A stretch of 51,348 bases of DNA from Acidimicrobiales bacterium (GCA_025362585.1 JANYFR010000062.1:1-51348); one strand, 5' to 3'. Positions 35,690-44,532 are shown, counted from the first letter of the stretch. The notes: generated from the letters alone by a model not told the origin. Made by a program: numbers and translations.

Positions 35690-36562
35690 CTACTTCGAAT
35701 ACTCTGCTACCCAGTCGACGAACATCGTCTGGGGCCTGGACGGACACTGTCGTCCCAGAGGACAGAGTGTCCGCTGTTCGAAGTCGAGCGTCATGGGTAC
35801 CGTCGGGATGTTGCGAGCCACGTTGTAATCTCCCCAGACGCGCCCGTCCAGGGTGTAGGTGATCGTCGTCGGCGTCCAGATCACGCCCCAGGTGTGCCAC
35901 TGGGTGATGTTGGTGCTCACGGAACGGCGAACTACCGTGTTCTGCGCCCCAAAATGGACCGAAGCTCCGGTTGCGATAATACTGCCGCCGGTCTCATTGA
36001 AATCGATCTCGGGGGGCCACTGGTTGGTCAGTGGCCAGAGGAGAGCGACCTCGTTCGGACCGCGACCGGTGACCCGCGACCTCACGAAGTACGCACCGTA
36101 AACCTGCGCAACGCCGCACTGGCACAGCCCGCCAGTCATCCAACGATTGCCGTAGTGAGGATTGCGGAACGTGAACAACTGCAGTTCGCCGTCGCGCACG
36201 ACGACGTGGGAGATACCGAAGTGACCCCCGGGAGAACCACCCGGTATGCCGGTGAAGACATTCCATCCTGGTGGCACCGTGGTGCCGAGGAAGTCAGAGA
36301 CGTACGTCAACTGAAAGCCCACCATCGATCCCGCACCGGGAGGCGCCAAGCCCGACGGTTCGGAGGGGTCGGGCGTGCCCACCGGATAGTGGCCGTCCAC
36401 GTTCACCAAGACGGCCGTTGTGCCGTCGGCGCCCGCCGGAATGAGTGGGCTCCCGGCCATCATCAGGGTCGCCAGTAGCACGACTACGAGAGAACCCCAC
36501 GGAGCCAGGCTCCGGCCGGGCTTCGGCACCGCAACTGTCGACTGGTTGGTATCGCGCTTCAT
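35690..36562 (-). CDS. Exported GH16-family glycosidase (copy 2)
   Basis: A 290-residue protein from ATG 36560-36562. The frame is open further upstream, but the signal segment starts here: SLAPWGSLVVVLLATLMMAGSPLIPAGADG. There is no Thr/Pro linker; the catalytic domain follows within 40 residues. It has MVGFQLTYVSDFLGTTVPPGW, LCQCGVAQVYGAYFVRSRV, the GH16 motif EIDFNE in QWPPEIDFNETGG, and QWHTWGVIWTPTTITYTLDG. It is the simplest of the three copies. It is transcribed divergently from the GT2 operon at 36855, with about 290 bp between that holds no gene. Confidence 0.85.
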   Translation of the reverse strand: MKRDTNQSTVAVPKPGRSLAPWGSLVVVLLATLMMAGSPLIPAGADGTTAVLVNVDGHYPVGTPDPSEPSGLAPPGAGSMVGFQLTYVSDFLGTTVPPGWNVFTGIPGGSPGGHFGISHVVVRDGELQLFTFRNPHYGNRWMTGGLCQCGVAQVYGAYFVRSRVTGRGPNEVALLWPLTNQWPPEIDFNETGGSIIATGASVHFGAQNTVVRRSVSTNITQWHTWGVIWTPTTITYTLDGRVWGDYNVARNIPTVPMTLDFEQRTLCPLGRQCPSRPQTMFVDWVAEYSK

Positions 36563-36854
36563 CGTAGGCGCGACACTACCGAACACCGAGCACTGCACGC
36601 GAGTTGAGCTGAAATGTGCAACGCCGCCCAGCCGATTGGACAGTTCACGAAGAGGCCCACGCCCTACGAAGCGGGGCCCACCCAGTTCTCGTAGGCTCGA
36701 CTGCTTCGTCAAAATTTCTTGGTGGTCATCGACAGCTCCTGAATTGGGCTAGCGGACGTGGTGTTTTGTGGCGCTCATACTACGATGGACACCTAAGTCG
36801 GCGCTTCGGTGTTTGCACGATTTGACCATGTTCTAGAGGCAAGAGGACGCAGCA

Positions 36855-37799
36855 ATGACCCCAAGCGAAGATCCGGTAGCGGCAGTAGTGAAACCTCGCG
36901 TGAGCGTCATCATCTGCGCCTACACGCTCGATCGCTGGCAACTCTTGCAGCGGGCCCTCCTCTCGGTCGTTGCACAAGACCAGGTTCCCCACGAGGTCCT
37001 CTTATGCGTAGATCACAACCCCGCGATGTTTGAACGCTGCGACGAAGAACTGCCCCCGTTGGTCGCCGGGGCGCCCTGGACGCTGCAAGTTATGCAGAAT
37101 CGATTCGACACTCGCCTCGGAGGGGCGCGCACGACGGCGGCAGAGATTGCCACCGGCGACGTCCTGGTCTTCCTCGATGATGATGCCGCGGCCACCCCGA
37201 ACTGGCTGCGGATGCTGACGAAAAACTACGAGGATCCGACCGTGGTTGCGGTAGGGGGAGCGCCAATTGCTCGTTACGAGACGCAACGTCCACCGTGGCT
37301 GCCTCTGGAGTGCAACTGGATCTTTGGCTGTGCGTACCGAGGAATGCCCGAGCACGTAGGTCCCATTGATCACATGATTGGCGCGAATATGTCGGTGCGC
37401 CGCGAGCTGTTGATGTCGTGGGGCGGATTTCAGTCGGACAATCACGATGACATGGATCTCAGCCACCGGGCCATACACGCGCACGGCCCGACGGCGGTCA
37501 TCTACGACCCGACGGCCATTGTGCACCATTTTGTTCCGAGCTCTCGACTGACCTGGAACTACTTCTGGCGACGCTGTTTCTTTGTCAACAAGGGCAAGGT
37601 CGCGGCATTTCGTGAATTGGGCCAGGCTTCGAATCTGAAGGCGGAGTTCCGATTCGTGGCTCGATCCCTCACGCGCGCCGTGGGCTACGAAGGGCGAGCG
37701 CTGTTGAAGGGGGACCTATACGCCCCGGTTCGATATCTGGCCCTCGTCACGGCCATTGCGTTGGGTGGGGCGGGAGCGGTTGCTGGTCGGCTTCGATGA
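36855..37799 (+). CDS. Family 2 glycosyltransferase
   Basis: A 314-residue GT-A enzyme. Motifs are PRVSVIICAYTLDRWQLLQRALLSVV, EVLLCVDHNPAMF, GGARTTAAEIATGDVLVFLDDDAAA with the DDD site, MIGANMSVRRELL, and the catalytic acidic motif in DNHDDMDLSHRA. The C-terminal ~90 residues include basic helices and a hydrophobic end (ALVTAIALGGAGAVAGRL) that could touch the membrane. A GAGGAC sits upstream of ATG 36855. It is the first gene of an apparent operon with a GMC oxidoreductase (52 bp later) and an epimerase. Confidence 0.85.
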   Translation: MTPSEDPVAAVVKPRVSVIICAYTLDRWQLLQRALLSVVAQDQVPHEVLLCVDHNPAMFERCDEELPPLVAGAPWTLQVMQNRFDTRLGGARTTAAEIATGDVLVFLDDDAAATPNWLRMLTKNYEDPTVVAVGGAPIARYETQRPPWLPLECNWIFGCAYRGMPEHVGPIDHMIGANMSVRRELLMSWGGFQSDNHDDMDLSHRAIHAHGPTAVIYDPTAIVHHFVPSSRLTWNYFWRRCFFVNKGKVAAFRELGQASNLKAEFRFVARSLTRAVGYEGRALLKGDLYAPVRYLALVTAIALGGAGAVAGRLR

Positions 37800-37851
37800 A
37801 CGCGCAACTGTGGTGGCAGTCGTCGCCGTTCTTGACCGAATCGGAACGTTG

Positions 37852-39456
37852 ATGGATATTCTGATCATTGGGAGCGGCCCGTCCGCCGCGGGCGTGGCGA
37901 TGGCCCTCAGCCAACATCCGGACGTGACGATCCGAGTGCTGGACGTTGGTGGGCGCCTCGAGGAGAGGAACAACGAAGCACGACAGCGCATGAGCGCCAG
38001 CGAACCCGAGCAGTGGCTGGGGACCGACCTTGACCTGGTGGGCAAGGTGGCACGACCATCGAAGCAGCATCGCCTACCGGAGAAATTGAACTTCGGCTCC
38101 TCGTTTCCGTTTGACGACTTCGGTCAACTCAGTGACGTGCACGGCGAGGGAACGGTCAATACGCAAGTCATCTCGGGTGCGTACGGGGGCTTCTCCAACA
38201 CGTGGGGCGCCCAGACAATGGTCAACAGCAGCGCCAGTTTTGATGACTGGCCCTTCTCGCGTGCCGAGTTAGAACCCGACTATCGAGCGATCCTGTCCAC
38301 GATCCCGTATTCGGGGGAGGAGGACGATCTCGCCGAGTACTTCCCACTCTGGGGACCGGCCGATCCCTTGCCCCCTTTGGCCGAGAACGCCACCCGGGTC
38401 CTTGACCGCTACGCGCGCCACCGCCTTCGGGTGCGACGCCACGGCGTCATCGTAGGAAAGAGCCGACTGGCTCTGCGAGGATCATCGTGCGTGTCGTGCG
38501 GCCTCTGTTTGACGGGCTGTCCCTACTCCCTCGTCTACTCAGCGTCCCAAACGTTCGACCGACTCATTGCTGAGCAGCGGGTCGCCTACACCAGCGGCTA
38601 CGTGGCGTTGGCCCTTGGTGAGTCGTCGGGTCGTCCTCACGTCGACGTCCGCCACGTCGCTTCGGGGCGGACCGAGACGGTGCACGCCGACAAGATCTTC
38701 GTGGCCTGCGGTTCGATTGGTACAACGCGCCTGGTGGGCGGCTCGCTGGAGATGTGGTCCGAACCAATTCACCTGCAGGAGTCCGTCCAGTTCCTCATGC
38801 CCTTCGCGTCGCTTCGAGGCACCAAGAAACTCTCCCAGGATGATTCGTTCACGCTGAATCAATTCAACATCGTCCTACCCTTCGACGAGGCCGGTCGGGA
38901 TCTGGTGCAGATTCACGCGTACCCTTACAACAAGGCAATGGAGGACGCGGTTCCCGGGCTGCTGCGCTCAGCGATGCTGCGCGGCCTTAAGGACATTGCG
39001 TTGAAGCACCTCACGGTGGGACTTGGCTACCTCCCGTCGTGGTGGTCCGCAGGTTTCGACGTGACTTTGCAGAAGCCCCCGGCGCCCAACGAGCCAGTGC
39101 AGGTACTGATCAGTCCGTCCACGAGTGCGCACGACGAATCATCGACACGCCTTCGCGCCGTCAATGCCCGCCTGCTACGCGCGGCCCCGCATCTCGGCGT
39201 GGTCCCGATCTTGCCAATGGTGGCGTTCTCCGCCCCGGGAAAGAGCTATCACTTCGGGGGAAGCTTTCCGCACTCGCGGAGCCCTCAGTCGGGCCGGGCG
39301 TCGGACGTCCTCGGTCGCGTCCATCCGTGGCAGAACGTTCATCTGGTCGACGCCTCGGTCTTCCCGACGGTGACGGCGACAACCTTCACGCTCACGATCA
39401 TGGCCAACGCTCACCGCATTGCACGCCAGGTGGTTGAGGAGTCGCGTCGTGGCTAG
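37852..39456 (+). CDS. GMC-type FAD oxidoreductase with four-cysteine motif
   Basis: A 534-residue protein from ATG 37852, where the FAD-binding MDILIIGSGPSAAGVAMAL begins. Mid-protein it has CVSCGLCLTGCP with cysteines at residues 213, 216, 219 and 223, spaced like a ferredoxin-type cluster motif. A similar C-x2-CG-x2-GC segment occurs in some GMC alcohol and sterol oxidases, so a bound Fe-S cluster is possible but not certain. The C-terminus has SYHFGGSFPHS with the likely catalytic histidine and HLVDASVFPTVTATTFTLTIMANAHRIA, the FAD-contacting end. The substrate may be a sugar or lipid-linked intermediate, inferred from the neighbours only. Confidence 0.82.
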   Translation: MDILIIGSGPSAAGVAMALSQHPDVTIRVLDVGGRLEERNNEARQRMSASEPEQWLGTDLDLVGKVARPSKQHRLPEKLNFGSSFPFDDFGQLSDVHGEGTVNTQVISGAYGGFSNTWGAQTMVNSSASFDDWPFSRAELEPDYRAILSTIPYSGEEDDLAEYFPLWGPADPLPPLAENATRVLDRYARHRLRVRRHGVIVGKSRLALRGSSCVSCGLCLTGCPYSLVYSASQTFDRLIAEQRVAYTSGYVALALGESSGRPHVDVRHVASGRTETVHADKIFVACGSIGTTRLVGGSLEMWSEPIHLQESVQFLMPFASLRGTKKLSQDDSFTLNQFNIVLPFDEAGRDLVQIHAYPYNKAMEDAVPGLLRSAMLRGLKDIALKHLTVGLGYLPSWWSAGFDVTLQKPPAPNEPVQVLISPSTSAHDESSTRLRAVNARLLRAAPHLGVVPILPMVAFSAPGKSYHFGGSFPHSRSPQSGRASDVLGRVHPWQNVHLVDASVFPTVTATTFTLTIMANAHRIARQVVEESRRG

Positions 39457-40333
39457 CCCCCGCGGAGCCGTGGGCGTCACGGGATCGACGGGGTACTTGG
39501 GTGGGGCGGTCGTCTCGACATTGAGATTGCAAGGTCATGACGTCGTTGGCTTCGGTCGATCGAGATCGACATCTGCCGGACCCACCGACTTTCGGCCACT
39601 GGACCTGGCGGCACCCATCGACGCAGCCAGTTTCGAGGGACTCAGTTGTCTCGTCCACGCCGCGTGGGATTTACGCGAAACCGACCCGGCCCAGAGTTGG
39701 ACCCGGAACGTCGAGGGGTCACGACGGGTCCTGCAGGCGGCACTCGACGCGGGGGTGTCGAGGGTCGTCTTCGTGTCGTCGATGTCGGCCTACTTTGACA
39801 CTCACCAGGATTACGGGCTGATGAAACTCGCGGTGGAACGCTCAATTCTCGAAGCCAATCATGTGGTAGTCCGCCCCGGCCTGGTCTATGGCGGCTCGGC
39901 GGGCGGCATGGCGCTGACCCTTTCTCGGTTGGCCCAACTCCCGTTGATTCCGGTCTTTCGAAACGCGAATCTCTTCACCGCCCACGTCGACGACGTAGTC
40001 AGTGCAGTGGCGTCGTTGGCTCTCGCCCCGACAGTACCGTCGGCAGTCATTGGCTTAGCTAATGAGACCGCCGTTCCCTTTTCGGTCATCATGCGCACTA
40101 TCGCCGCAAGCGTCGATTCGTCCCAACGGACTGTCAATGTGCCGTGGCGACCCCTCCTCCTCACCCTGCGAATAGCGGAGCGGATTGGTGTCCCCCTGCC
40201 GGTTCGGTCTGATTCGTTGCTCGGTCTCGTGCGACCGGCACCGGTGGTCCCTGGTCAGGACTACGCGCGGCGCCTAGGACTGTCGTTCCGTGCATTCCCC
40301 GAAGGGCTCGAGGGATCGTTCACGCCTGCCTGA
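39449..40333 (+). CDS. NAD-dependent epimerase/dehydratase
   Basis: A 294-residue extended SDR from GTG 39449 with GAGGAG at 39436-39441; it overlaps the GMC gene end by eight bases. The nucleotide-binding motif is GVTGSTGYLGGAVVSTLRL, followed by LVHAAWDLRET, VVFVSSMSAYFDTHQDYGLMKLAVE with the serine and Y-x3-K, and HVVVRPGLVYGG. It lacks the strongly conserved GalE C-terminal segments, so it is a general sugar-nucleotide epimerase, dehydratase or reductase. With the GMC enzyme it could carry out an oxidation-reduction pair at one sugar carbon. Confidence 0.82.
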   Translation: MASPRGAVGVTGSTGYLGGAVVSTLRLQGHDVVGFGRSRSTSAGPTDFRPLDLAAPIDAASFEGLSCLVHAAWDLRETDPAQSWTRNVEGSRRVLQAALDAGVSRVVFVSSMSAYFDTHQDYGLMKLAVERSILEANHVVVRPGLVYGGSAGGMALTLSRLAQLPLIPVFRNANLFTAHVDDVVSAVASLALAPTVPSAVIGLANETAVPFSVIMRTIAASVDSSQRTVNVPWRPLLLTLRIAERIGVPLPVRSDSLLGLVRPAPVVPGQDYARRLGLSFRAFPEGLEGSFTPA

Positions 40334-40757
40334 CAGCGTGGGTGCGCCACTCCCTCACACGATTGCTCGCGGCCAGTTCCGAGGTATCCGCGATTGTAGT
40401 TCGGAAATGACGATGATCAACGGCTGGACGTCCCAGGTTTGGCTTGAATAGTGCGACAGCTCCGGTGAATATTTCCTGTGCAGCATTGCGTGTCTTCGAG
40501 GCACGCTCAGTGGCCATGGCGACGAATTGGGCATAAGAGTTACGTAAAGATGCAGAAATCAACCGCGATGCCATCAGAATCCCTGATGGCGATCTGGACA
40601 AGTCCTGTGGCCCGTCGGGTCCCTGGGCGAGGGGGTTGGTGACTTGAGTAGAGTCGTCTGAACGAAGACGTCCCGTACGGCGAATTTCGGCCTTCACTTT
40701 CGTCGGCACAAAGTGATCAAACCAGTGGGAGGTCAAGAGTTGGAGGGGTCGTTCTTT
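40334..40757. other. Gene-free stretch with one hairpin
   Basis: About 420 bp. A minus-strand 152-codon frame covers it but has no family resemblance and no start signal. At 40570-40590 there is a perfect 8-bp inverted repeat (GCCATCAG and CTGATGGC) with a five-base loop. It has no T-run, so it is more likely an operator or structured leader than a terminator. Confidence 0.35.
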
Positions 40758-41987
40758 GTGCCGCGTCGTAGCTCTCAAACTCGCGGGGGCCGTTTTGATT
40801 CGCGGCGCTACCTCTTCGGGTGCGCCATCAGCGCAATGGTCTTCTTTGCAGGCTTCTTGATGACCGTGCTCCCGGCCGGATCGGCCACGTCATTGTCAAC
40901 GACGAAGCATGGCGGTTCCCCAGGAACCGTGAAGCCTCACTTATTTCCCATCGGCACGATCAATCCGTCGAATCCTTCAGGCATGTCGCCACCGACCGCG
41001 TCAGACCTGCCGGGTTATTCACAGTCCTATTTCAGCGACTTCAACGGCAACACCCTGCCGCTGGGGTGGGATGTGTTTACCGGGACTGCGAGTGGAGATC
41101 CGGGTTCGCAGTGGGGCAGTGCGCACGTGGTCGTGGCGAACGGTCTGCTGACCCTCAGTACGTGGCGCGACTCGGCGTACGGCAACGAATGGGTCACCGG
41201 GGGACTCTGCCACTGTGAGCGACCAATGACGTACGGCGCGTACTTTGTGCGGTCGCGCGAGTCCGGAACGGGGCCGACGATCGTGGAACTACTCTGGCCG
41301 ACTAGTGGCTGGCCCCCCGAGATCGACTTCAACGAAACGAGCGGCCTGACGTCGGGCACGTCGGCCACCAACATTTGGAGTGGCAACCACGCGCAGAGTC
41401 AGGTGAAGCTGGCCATCGACATGACGCAGTGGCACACCTGGGGCGTCATCTGGACGCCAAGTTCATTGCTCTACACGGTTGACGGGAACGTGTGGGGTCG
41501 GTTCACCGTACCGTCGGAGATCCCGAACCAACCAATGACTCTGCATCTTCAACAGCAGACCTGGTGTACGTCGGGCTTCGCCTGTCCTACCACTTCCCAA
41601 TCGACGCAGATTGACTGGGTGGCGGAGTACGCCATCAATGCCAATGACGCGGTGTCAATTGGTCCGTTCCAATCCAATAGCTGGTTCCTCAGCCCCCGGC
41701 TGAAGTCGCTCATCGTCCTTCTGGCCTACCGCATTCAGTCTCGAGGCGATCTGTCGGTCGCGGTGACGGCGTACAGCGACCCCTCCTCGACGGCGCACCG
41801 AGCCGCTGTCGTGCGCGCCAATCGGGCGCTCGTCGTGAGGAAATTTCTCGCCCAAACACTCTCCAGACTGCAAGACAACGGCGTCGTCATCACTGCGACG
41901 GGTTTGCGTCCTTTCGCTTCGGTCGCTGCGAGAGCCTTGCCCCCACCGAGTGCAAATAGTTCGAAAGTGATGGTCCGCGTCTACTAG
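40758..41987 (+). CDS. Exported GH16-family glycosidase with OmpA-like domain (copy 3)
   Basis: A 409-residue protein. GTG 40758 has GGAGGGG at 40742-40748, better than GTG 40713. The signal segment is YLFGCAISAMVFFAGFLMTVLPAGSA. The catalytic domain has EIDFNE near nucleotide 41319 and ends at DWVAEYAINAND. After it, about 110 residues resemble the OmpA C-terminal peptidoglycan-binding domain: PFQSNSWFLSPRLKSLIVLLAYRI, then VAVTAYSDPSSTAHRAAVVRANRALVVRKFL, matching the TD-x(n)-N-x2-LS-x2-RA-x2-V pattern only loosely, with the aspartate and arginine kept. This would tether the enzyme to the cell wall. Confidence 0.8.
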   Translation: MPRRSSQTRGGRFDSRRYLFGCAISAMVFFAGFLMTVLPAGSATSLSTTKHGGSPGTVKPHLFPIGTINPSNPSGMSPPTASDLPGYSQSYFSDFNGNTLPLGWDVFTGTASGDPGSQWGSAHVVVANGLLTLSTWRDSAYGNEWVTGGLCHCERPMTYGAYFVRSRESGTGPTIVELLWPTSGWPPEIDFNETSGLTSGTSATNIWSGNHAQSQVKLAIDMTQWHTWGVIWTPSSLLYTVDGNVWGRFTVPSEIPNQPMTLHLQQQTWCTSGFACPTTSQSTQIDWVAEYAINANDAVSIGPFQSNSWFLSPRLKSLIVLLAYRIQSRGDLSVAVTAYSDPSSTAHRAAVVRANRALVVRKFLAQTLSRLQDNGVVITATGLRPFASVAARALPPPSANSSKVMVRVY

Positions 41988-42265
41988 CGCCAAACACACA
42001 TGTTGGAGCGATCAGGACGACGCCGCGAGGTCTGGCATCCGTGACAGTATCGGCGCATTCCACAGCGTTGGCGGGCGGCACTGTGTGACGTCGTGTCCTC
42101 CAACGTCGGGCGACTCCCGTCCGAGCCCGGGGCGAATGGAGGAAGAAGGCCTACGCCGCCAGTGAGGGAATGCAGCGCCAGCGGAGGATGTTCAAGGTCC
42201 ATGGAAGGGGCAGGCGCCGATTTCGGGCCGCCGACAGCTCCAAGCGGGCCAGTTAGTATTTCTCG

Positions 42266-42760
42266 ATGGCCGACCGAGTGTCGTCGCACACCATTGAGCG
42301 AATTCCTCGCGGTAACGAGTGGACGCTGCGCGACACCCTTCGCCAATTTCATCTGATTCGTAGTGCCAAAGCGATCCATCATTTGATTGGAATGGGGCTG
42401 GCCGCCGGTGTCCGACTCCTGCCAAAGCTCGCAGCTGTTCCCATCATCGGGAGCTACGTAGTCCTCGTCCTTGATCGGGTCGACGATCGCGGTCGCTGGC
42501 AGTTCGATCTGCCCGAACTGAAGAGGGTCGGCGCGGCCATGGCATCATCGAATATTCCCCACTGGGTCGGTGGTGGCTGGGGCCTTGACATCTTGCTGGG
42601 ATCCCAGACGAGCCGCCACGGTGACCTGGACCTCGTCCTCGGCGACTTCTGGGCGGGCTGGTTCCCCGACGCCGCGGAGGGTTCGCCAAAGGGTCGACAC
42701 ACCTTCACTATCACTTTGGCCAACGGCAAGTCCTGCAAGATCAACTACCACACAATGTAG
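42266..42760 (+). pseudogene. Truncated nucleotidyltransferase fused to a surface-protein tail
   Basis: A 164-codon frame. Residues 1-115 (LRDTLRQFHLIRSAKAIHHLI, then VGGGWGLDILLGSQTSRHGDLDLVL) match the N-terminal part of the nucleotidyltransferase at 45788. From about residue 135 the match ends and the last 18 residues, FTITLANGKSCKINYHTM, instead match the end of the surface protein at 47333 (FTIRLANGKSCRIGYVIK) at the same distance from the stop. The 2H domain and most of the enzyme are missing. This looks like a deletion that joined two genes; whether the product is made is unknown. Confidence 0.6.
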
Positions 42761-42895
42761 GGAAATCCTTCGCGGGAGGCAAAACTACGTCACGCCGACG
42801 TGAGCGTGCAGAACACTGCCGGAGCGTCGTTCATTAGCAGTAATACTCTCTTAACGTGACGCGCGGCTCATGGCGAAGAGCAGTACTACTGCGCT

Positions 42896-44101
42896 TCAAC
42901 GCTTGGTTCTACGAGAGGACACGACGCTTCGCCAATAGGCGAATGGACCGCAGGCCATGCCGAGGAGTTGGTAGAGCTGCGTTCGGCGCGGAAAGCTGGT
43001 GGCTTGGCTCGGTGATCGGTGCTCCGAAGGACGCAGCAGCATCATCATGCCACGGGGAAAGCGTCGCAGGATTGCCCGAAGGTGTTGGCTATCGGAAAGA
43101 ACCAACGCCGTGTACATGGCCGTCAGACCCATTCCGTAGCCAAAGACCTGGGAGAAGAACTCTCGATTGGTTTGGCGATGCGAGTGGCGTACGAGGGCGG
43201 CCGGTTCAAACGCGACGGTCCCTCCGTTGATCAGCACCTCTATGAAGATCTTTAGATCCTCTCCGCCCCTCGTCTTGGTGCCAACGCCCAGCAAGGGGTC
43301 GAAACTTCCGAATCGATCGATCGAAGCTCGGCGAAGTGCCATATTGCACCCAGCACCGAATTGGCCGGCGGAGTAGGGGAAGAGCGGATCGTCGTTGCCG
43401 ACGAGGTCCGCACTCCACTTGCTCGGGAGGAAGTGCGTAGTAAAGCCGCCGTAGAACTCCTCGAACCACAGTTGCGCTGCAGTATCGAGCTCTAGAGGGC
43501 GAACCATACCTCCAATGGCATCGACGTCCTCGTTCCGCGAGAAATTCTCGCCAATGGCCCTTAACCAGTTCGAATCGACAATCGCGTCGTCGTCCGTGAA
43601 CGCAATGATGTCGCCCGCAGCTTCGGCAATGCCGCGATTGCGTGCACTGGCCGCGCCAGCGTGCAACTCGGTCAACACTCGCACTCGACTGTTGTGTAAG
43701 AAATCGGTTATGGGCGCGCGCTCGGGCCCGGGCCGATTATCAACGACAATTATGTCAAAGTTCGGATAGTCGAGGGCCAGTATCGATTCAACTGTTCGAA
43801 TGAGGTAATCGGCTCGCTTGTAGATGGTTGGCACGACGACCGTGGCCCTGGGCAGTTGTCCGTCCGGAATTGACGAGGAAGGGGAGGGGTTGACCAACGA
43901 GAAGAGTTGTTCTAGTTCCGTCACGACGGTGGCCGGAACCCCAATGTCGTCCGCGATTCGTTCGACGACGCCCACCACTCGACCATTCTTGGTCACTTCG
44001 ATCCACAAGCGGTCACCCGGCTTCGCGTCCAGTTTCAAGCCACCATTGGTCAAGGCAAGGTCAAGTTGCACCAGGGTGACTGGACATTGACCGTCCAGCA
44101 T
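42896..44101 (-). CDS. Family 2 glycosyltransferase with N-terminal accessory domain (paralogue)
   Basis: A 401-residue paralogue of the protein at 31117, from ATG 44099-44101, preceded by GGGAGG six bases upstream on the minus strand. The frame is open to 44224 without need. The N-terminal domain (VTLVQLDLALTNGGLKLDAKPGDRLWIEV) parallels copy 1. The GT-A part has ATVVVPTIYKRADYLIRTV, FDIIVVDNRPGP, AASARNRGIAEAAGDIIAFTDDDAIVD with the DDD site, and RGGEDLKIFIE. The two proteins can be aligned over the full length. It is on the opposite strand from its neighbours, in the rearranged zone. Confidence 0.85.
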   Translation of the reverse strand: MLDGQCPVTLVQLDLALTNGGLKLDAKPGDRLWIEVTKNGRVVGVVERIADDIGVPATVVTELEQLFSLVNPSPSSSIPDGQLPRATVVVPTIYKRADYLIRTVESILALDYPNFDIIVVDNRPGPERAPITDFLHNSRVRVLTELHAGAASARNRGIAEAAGDIIAFTDDDAIVDSNWLRAIGENFSRNEDVDAIGGMVRPLELDTAAQLWFEEFYGGFTTHFLPSKWSADLVGNDDPLFPYSAGQFGAGCNMALRRASIDRFGSFDPLLGVGTKTRGGEDLKIFIEVLINGGTVAFEPAALVRHSHRQTNREFFSQVFGYGMGLTAMYTALVLSDSQHLRAILRRFPRGMMMLLRPSEHRSPSQATSFPRRTQLYQLLGMACGPFAYWRSVVSSRRTKR

Positions 44102-44496
44102 TCGCGACCTCCCGTCCCCTTGGCCCATCATTATGGCCCTGCCAATCCATATGCCGTCAACTACACGGTGGCTGACCATCATGCTAACGCTGGCCAGCCC
44201 AGTGAAGGTGAAGGCGTTCGCCACGGATTCGCCCGTTGTGGTACGTCAAGAGAGGGACTGCCGACGGCATGGACGACATCGCCTGCGCTCGTGCAAGTAC
44301 GTCAGGAAGTATCACCCAACGGCGAACGAGCCTCCGACTGCAACTACCTAGTTACAGTTCCAGTCACTGGGTCCATTCGAAATGTAGTGTCGTCTCACAA
44401 TGTCAAACGGATTCTTGACCCCACATTTCAACCTAAATCATTAGAAATAGTCGACGCATGACGAGATTCGATCCCCAGTTGAGTGTTATTACCTGA
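44102..44496. other. Gene-free stretch before the IS21 remnant
   Basis: About 400 bp. A plus-strand frame of 131 codons (44066-44461) has no family resemblance and runs antisense into the glycosyltransferase start. The right part becomes AT-richer. Nothing else is recognised. Confidence 0.3.
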
Positions 44497-44532
44497 TTTT
44501 GCCCCACCTTAAGCATCCAATTTGGCCCCACC
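44497..44532. mobile_element. Left-end repeats of an IS21-family element
   Basis: Two copies of a GCCCCACC-containing motif (TTTTGCCCCACC at 44497-44508 and TTTGGCCCCACC near 44521-44532) lie about 60 bp before the istA start. IS21-family elements carry such multiple short repeats at their ends as transposase-binding sites. The true terminal bases cannot be fixed, and no right end is found in the window. Confidence 0.45.

Noticed and set aside
31117-39456. Mycofactocin-like cluster (GT2 plus GMC oxidoreductase plus small ORF)
   Set aside because: The radical SAM protein, precursor peptide motif and PqqD-like partner that define mycofactocin clusters are absent, and the small ORF has no precursor signature.
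40320-40778. 152-codon minus-strand frame between the epimerase and GH16 copy 3
   Set aside because: No start signal, no resemblance, and it overlaps the likely leader of the GH16 gene.
44066-44461. 131-codon plus-strand frame
   Set aside because: Runs antisense through the start of the GT2 gene and has no family resemblance.
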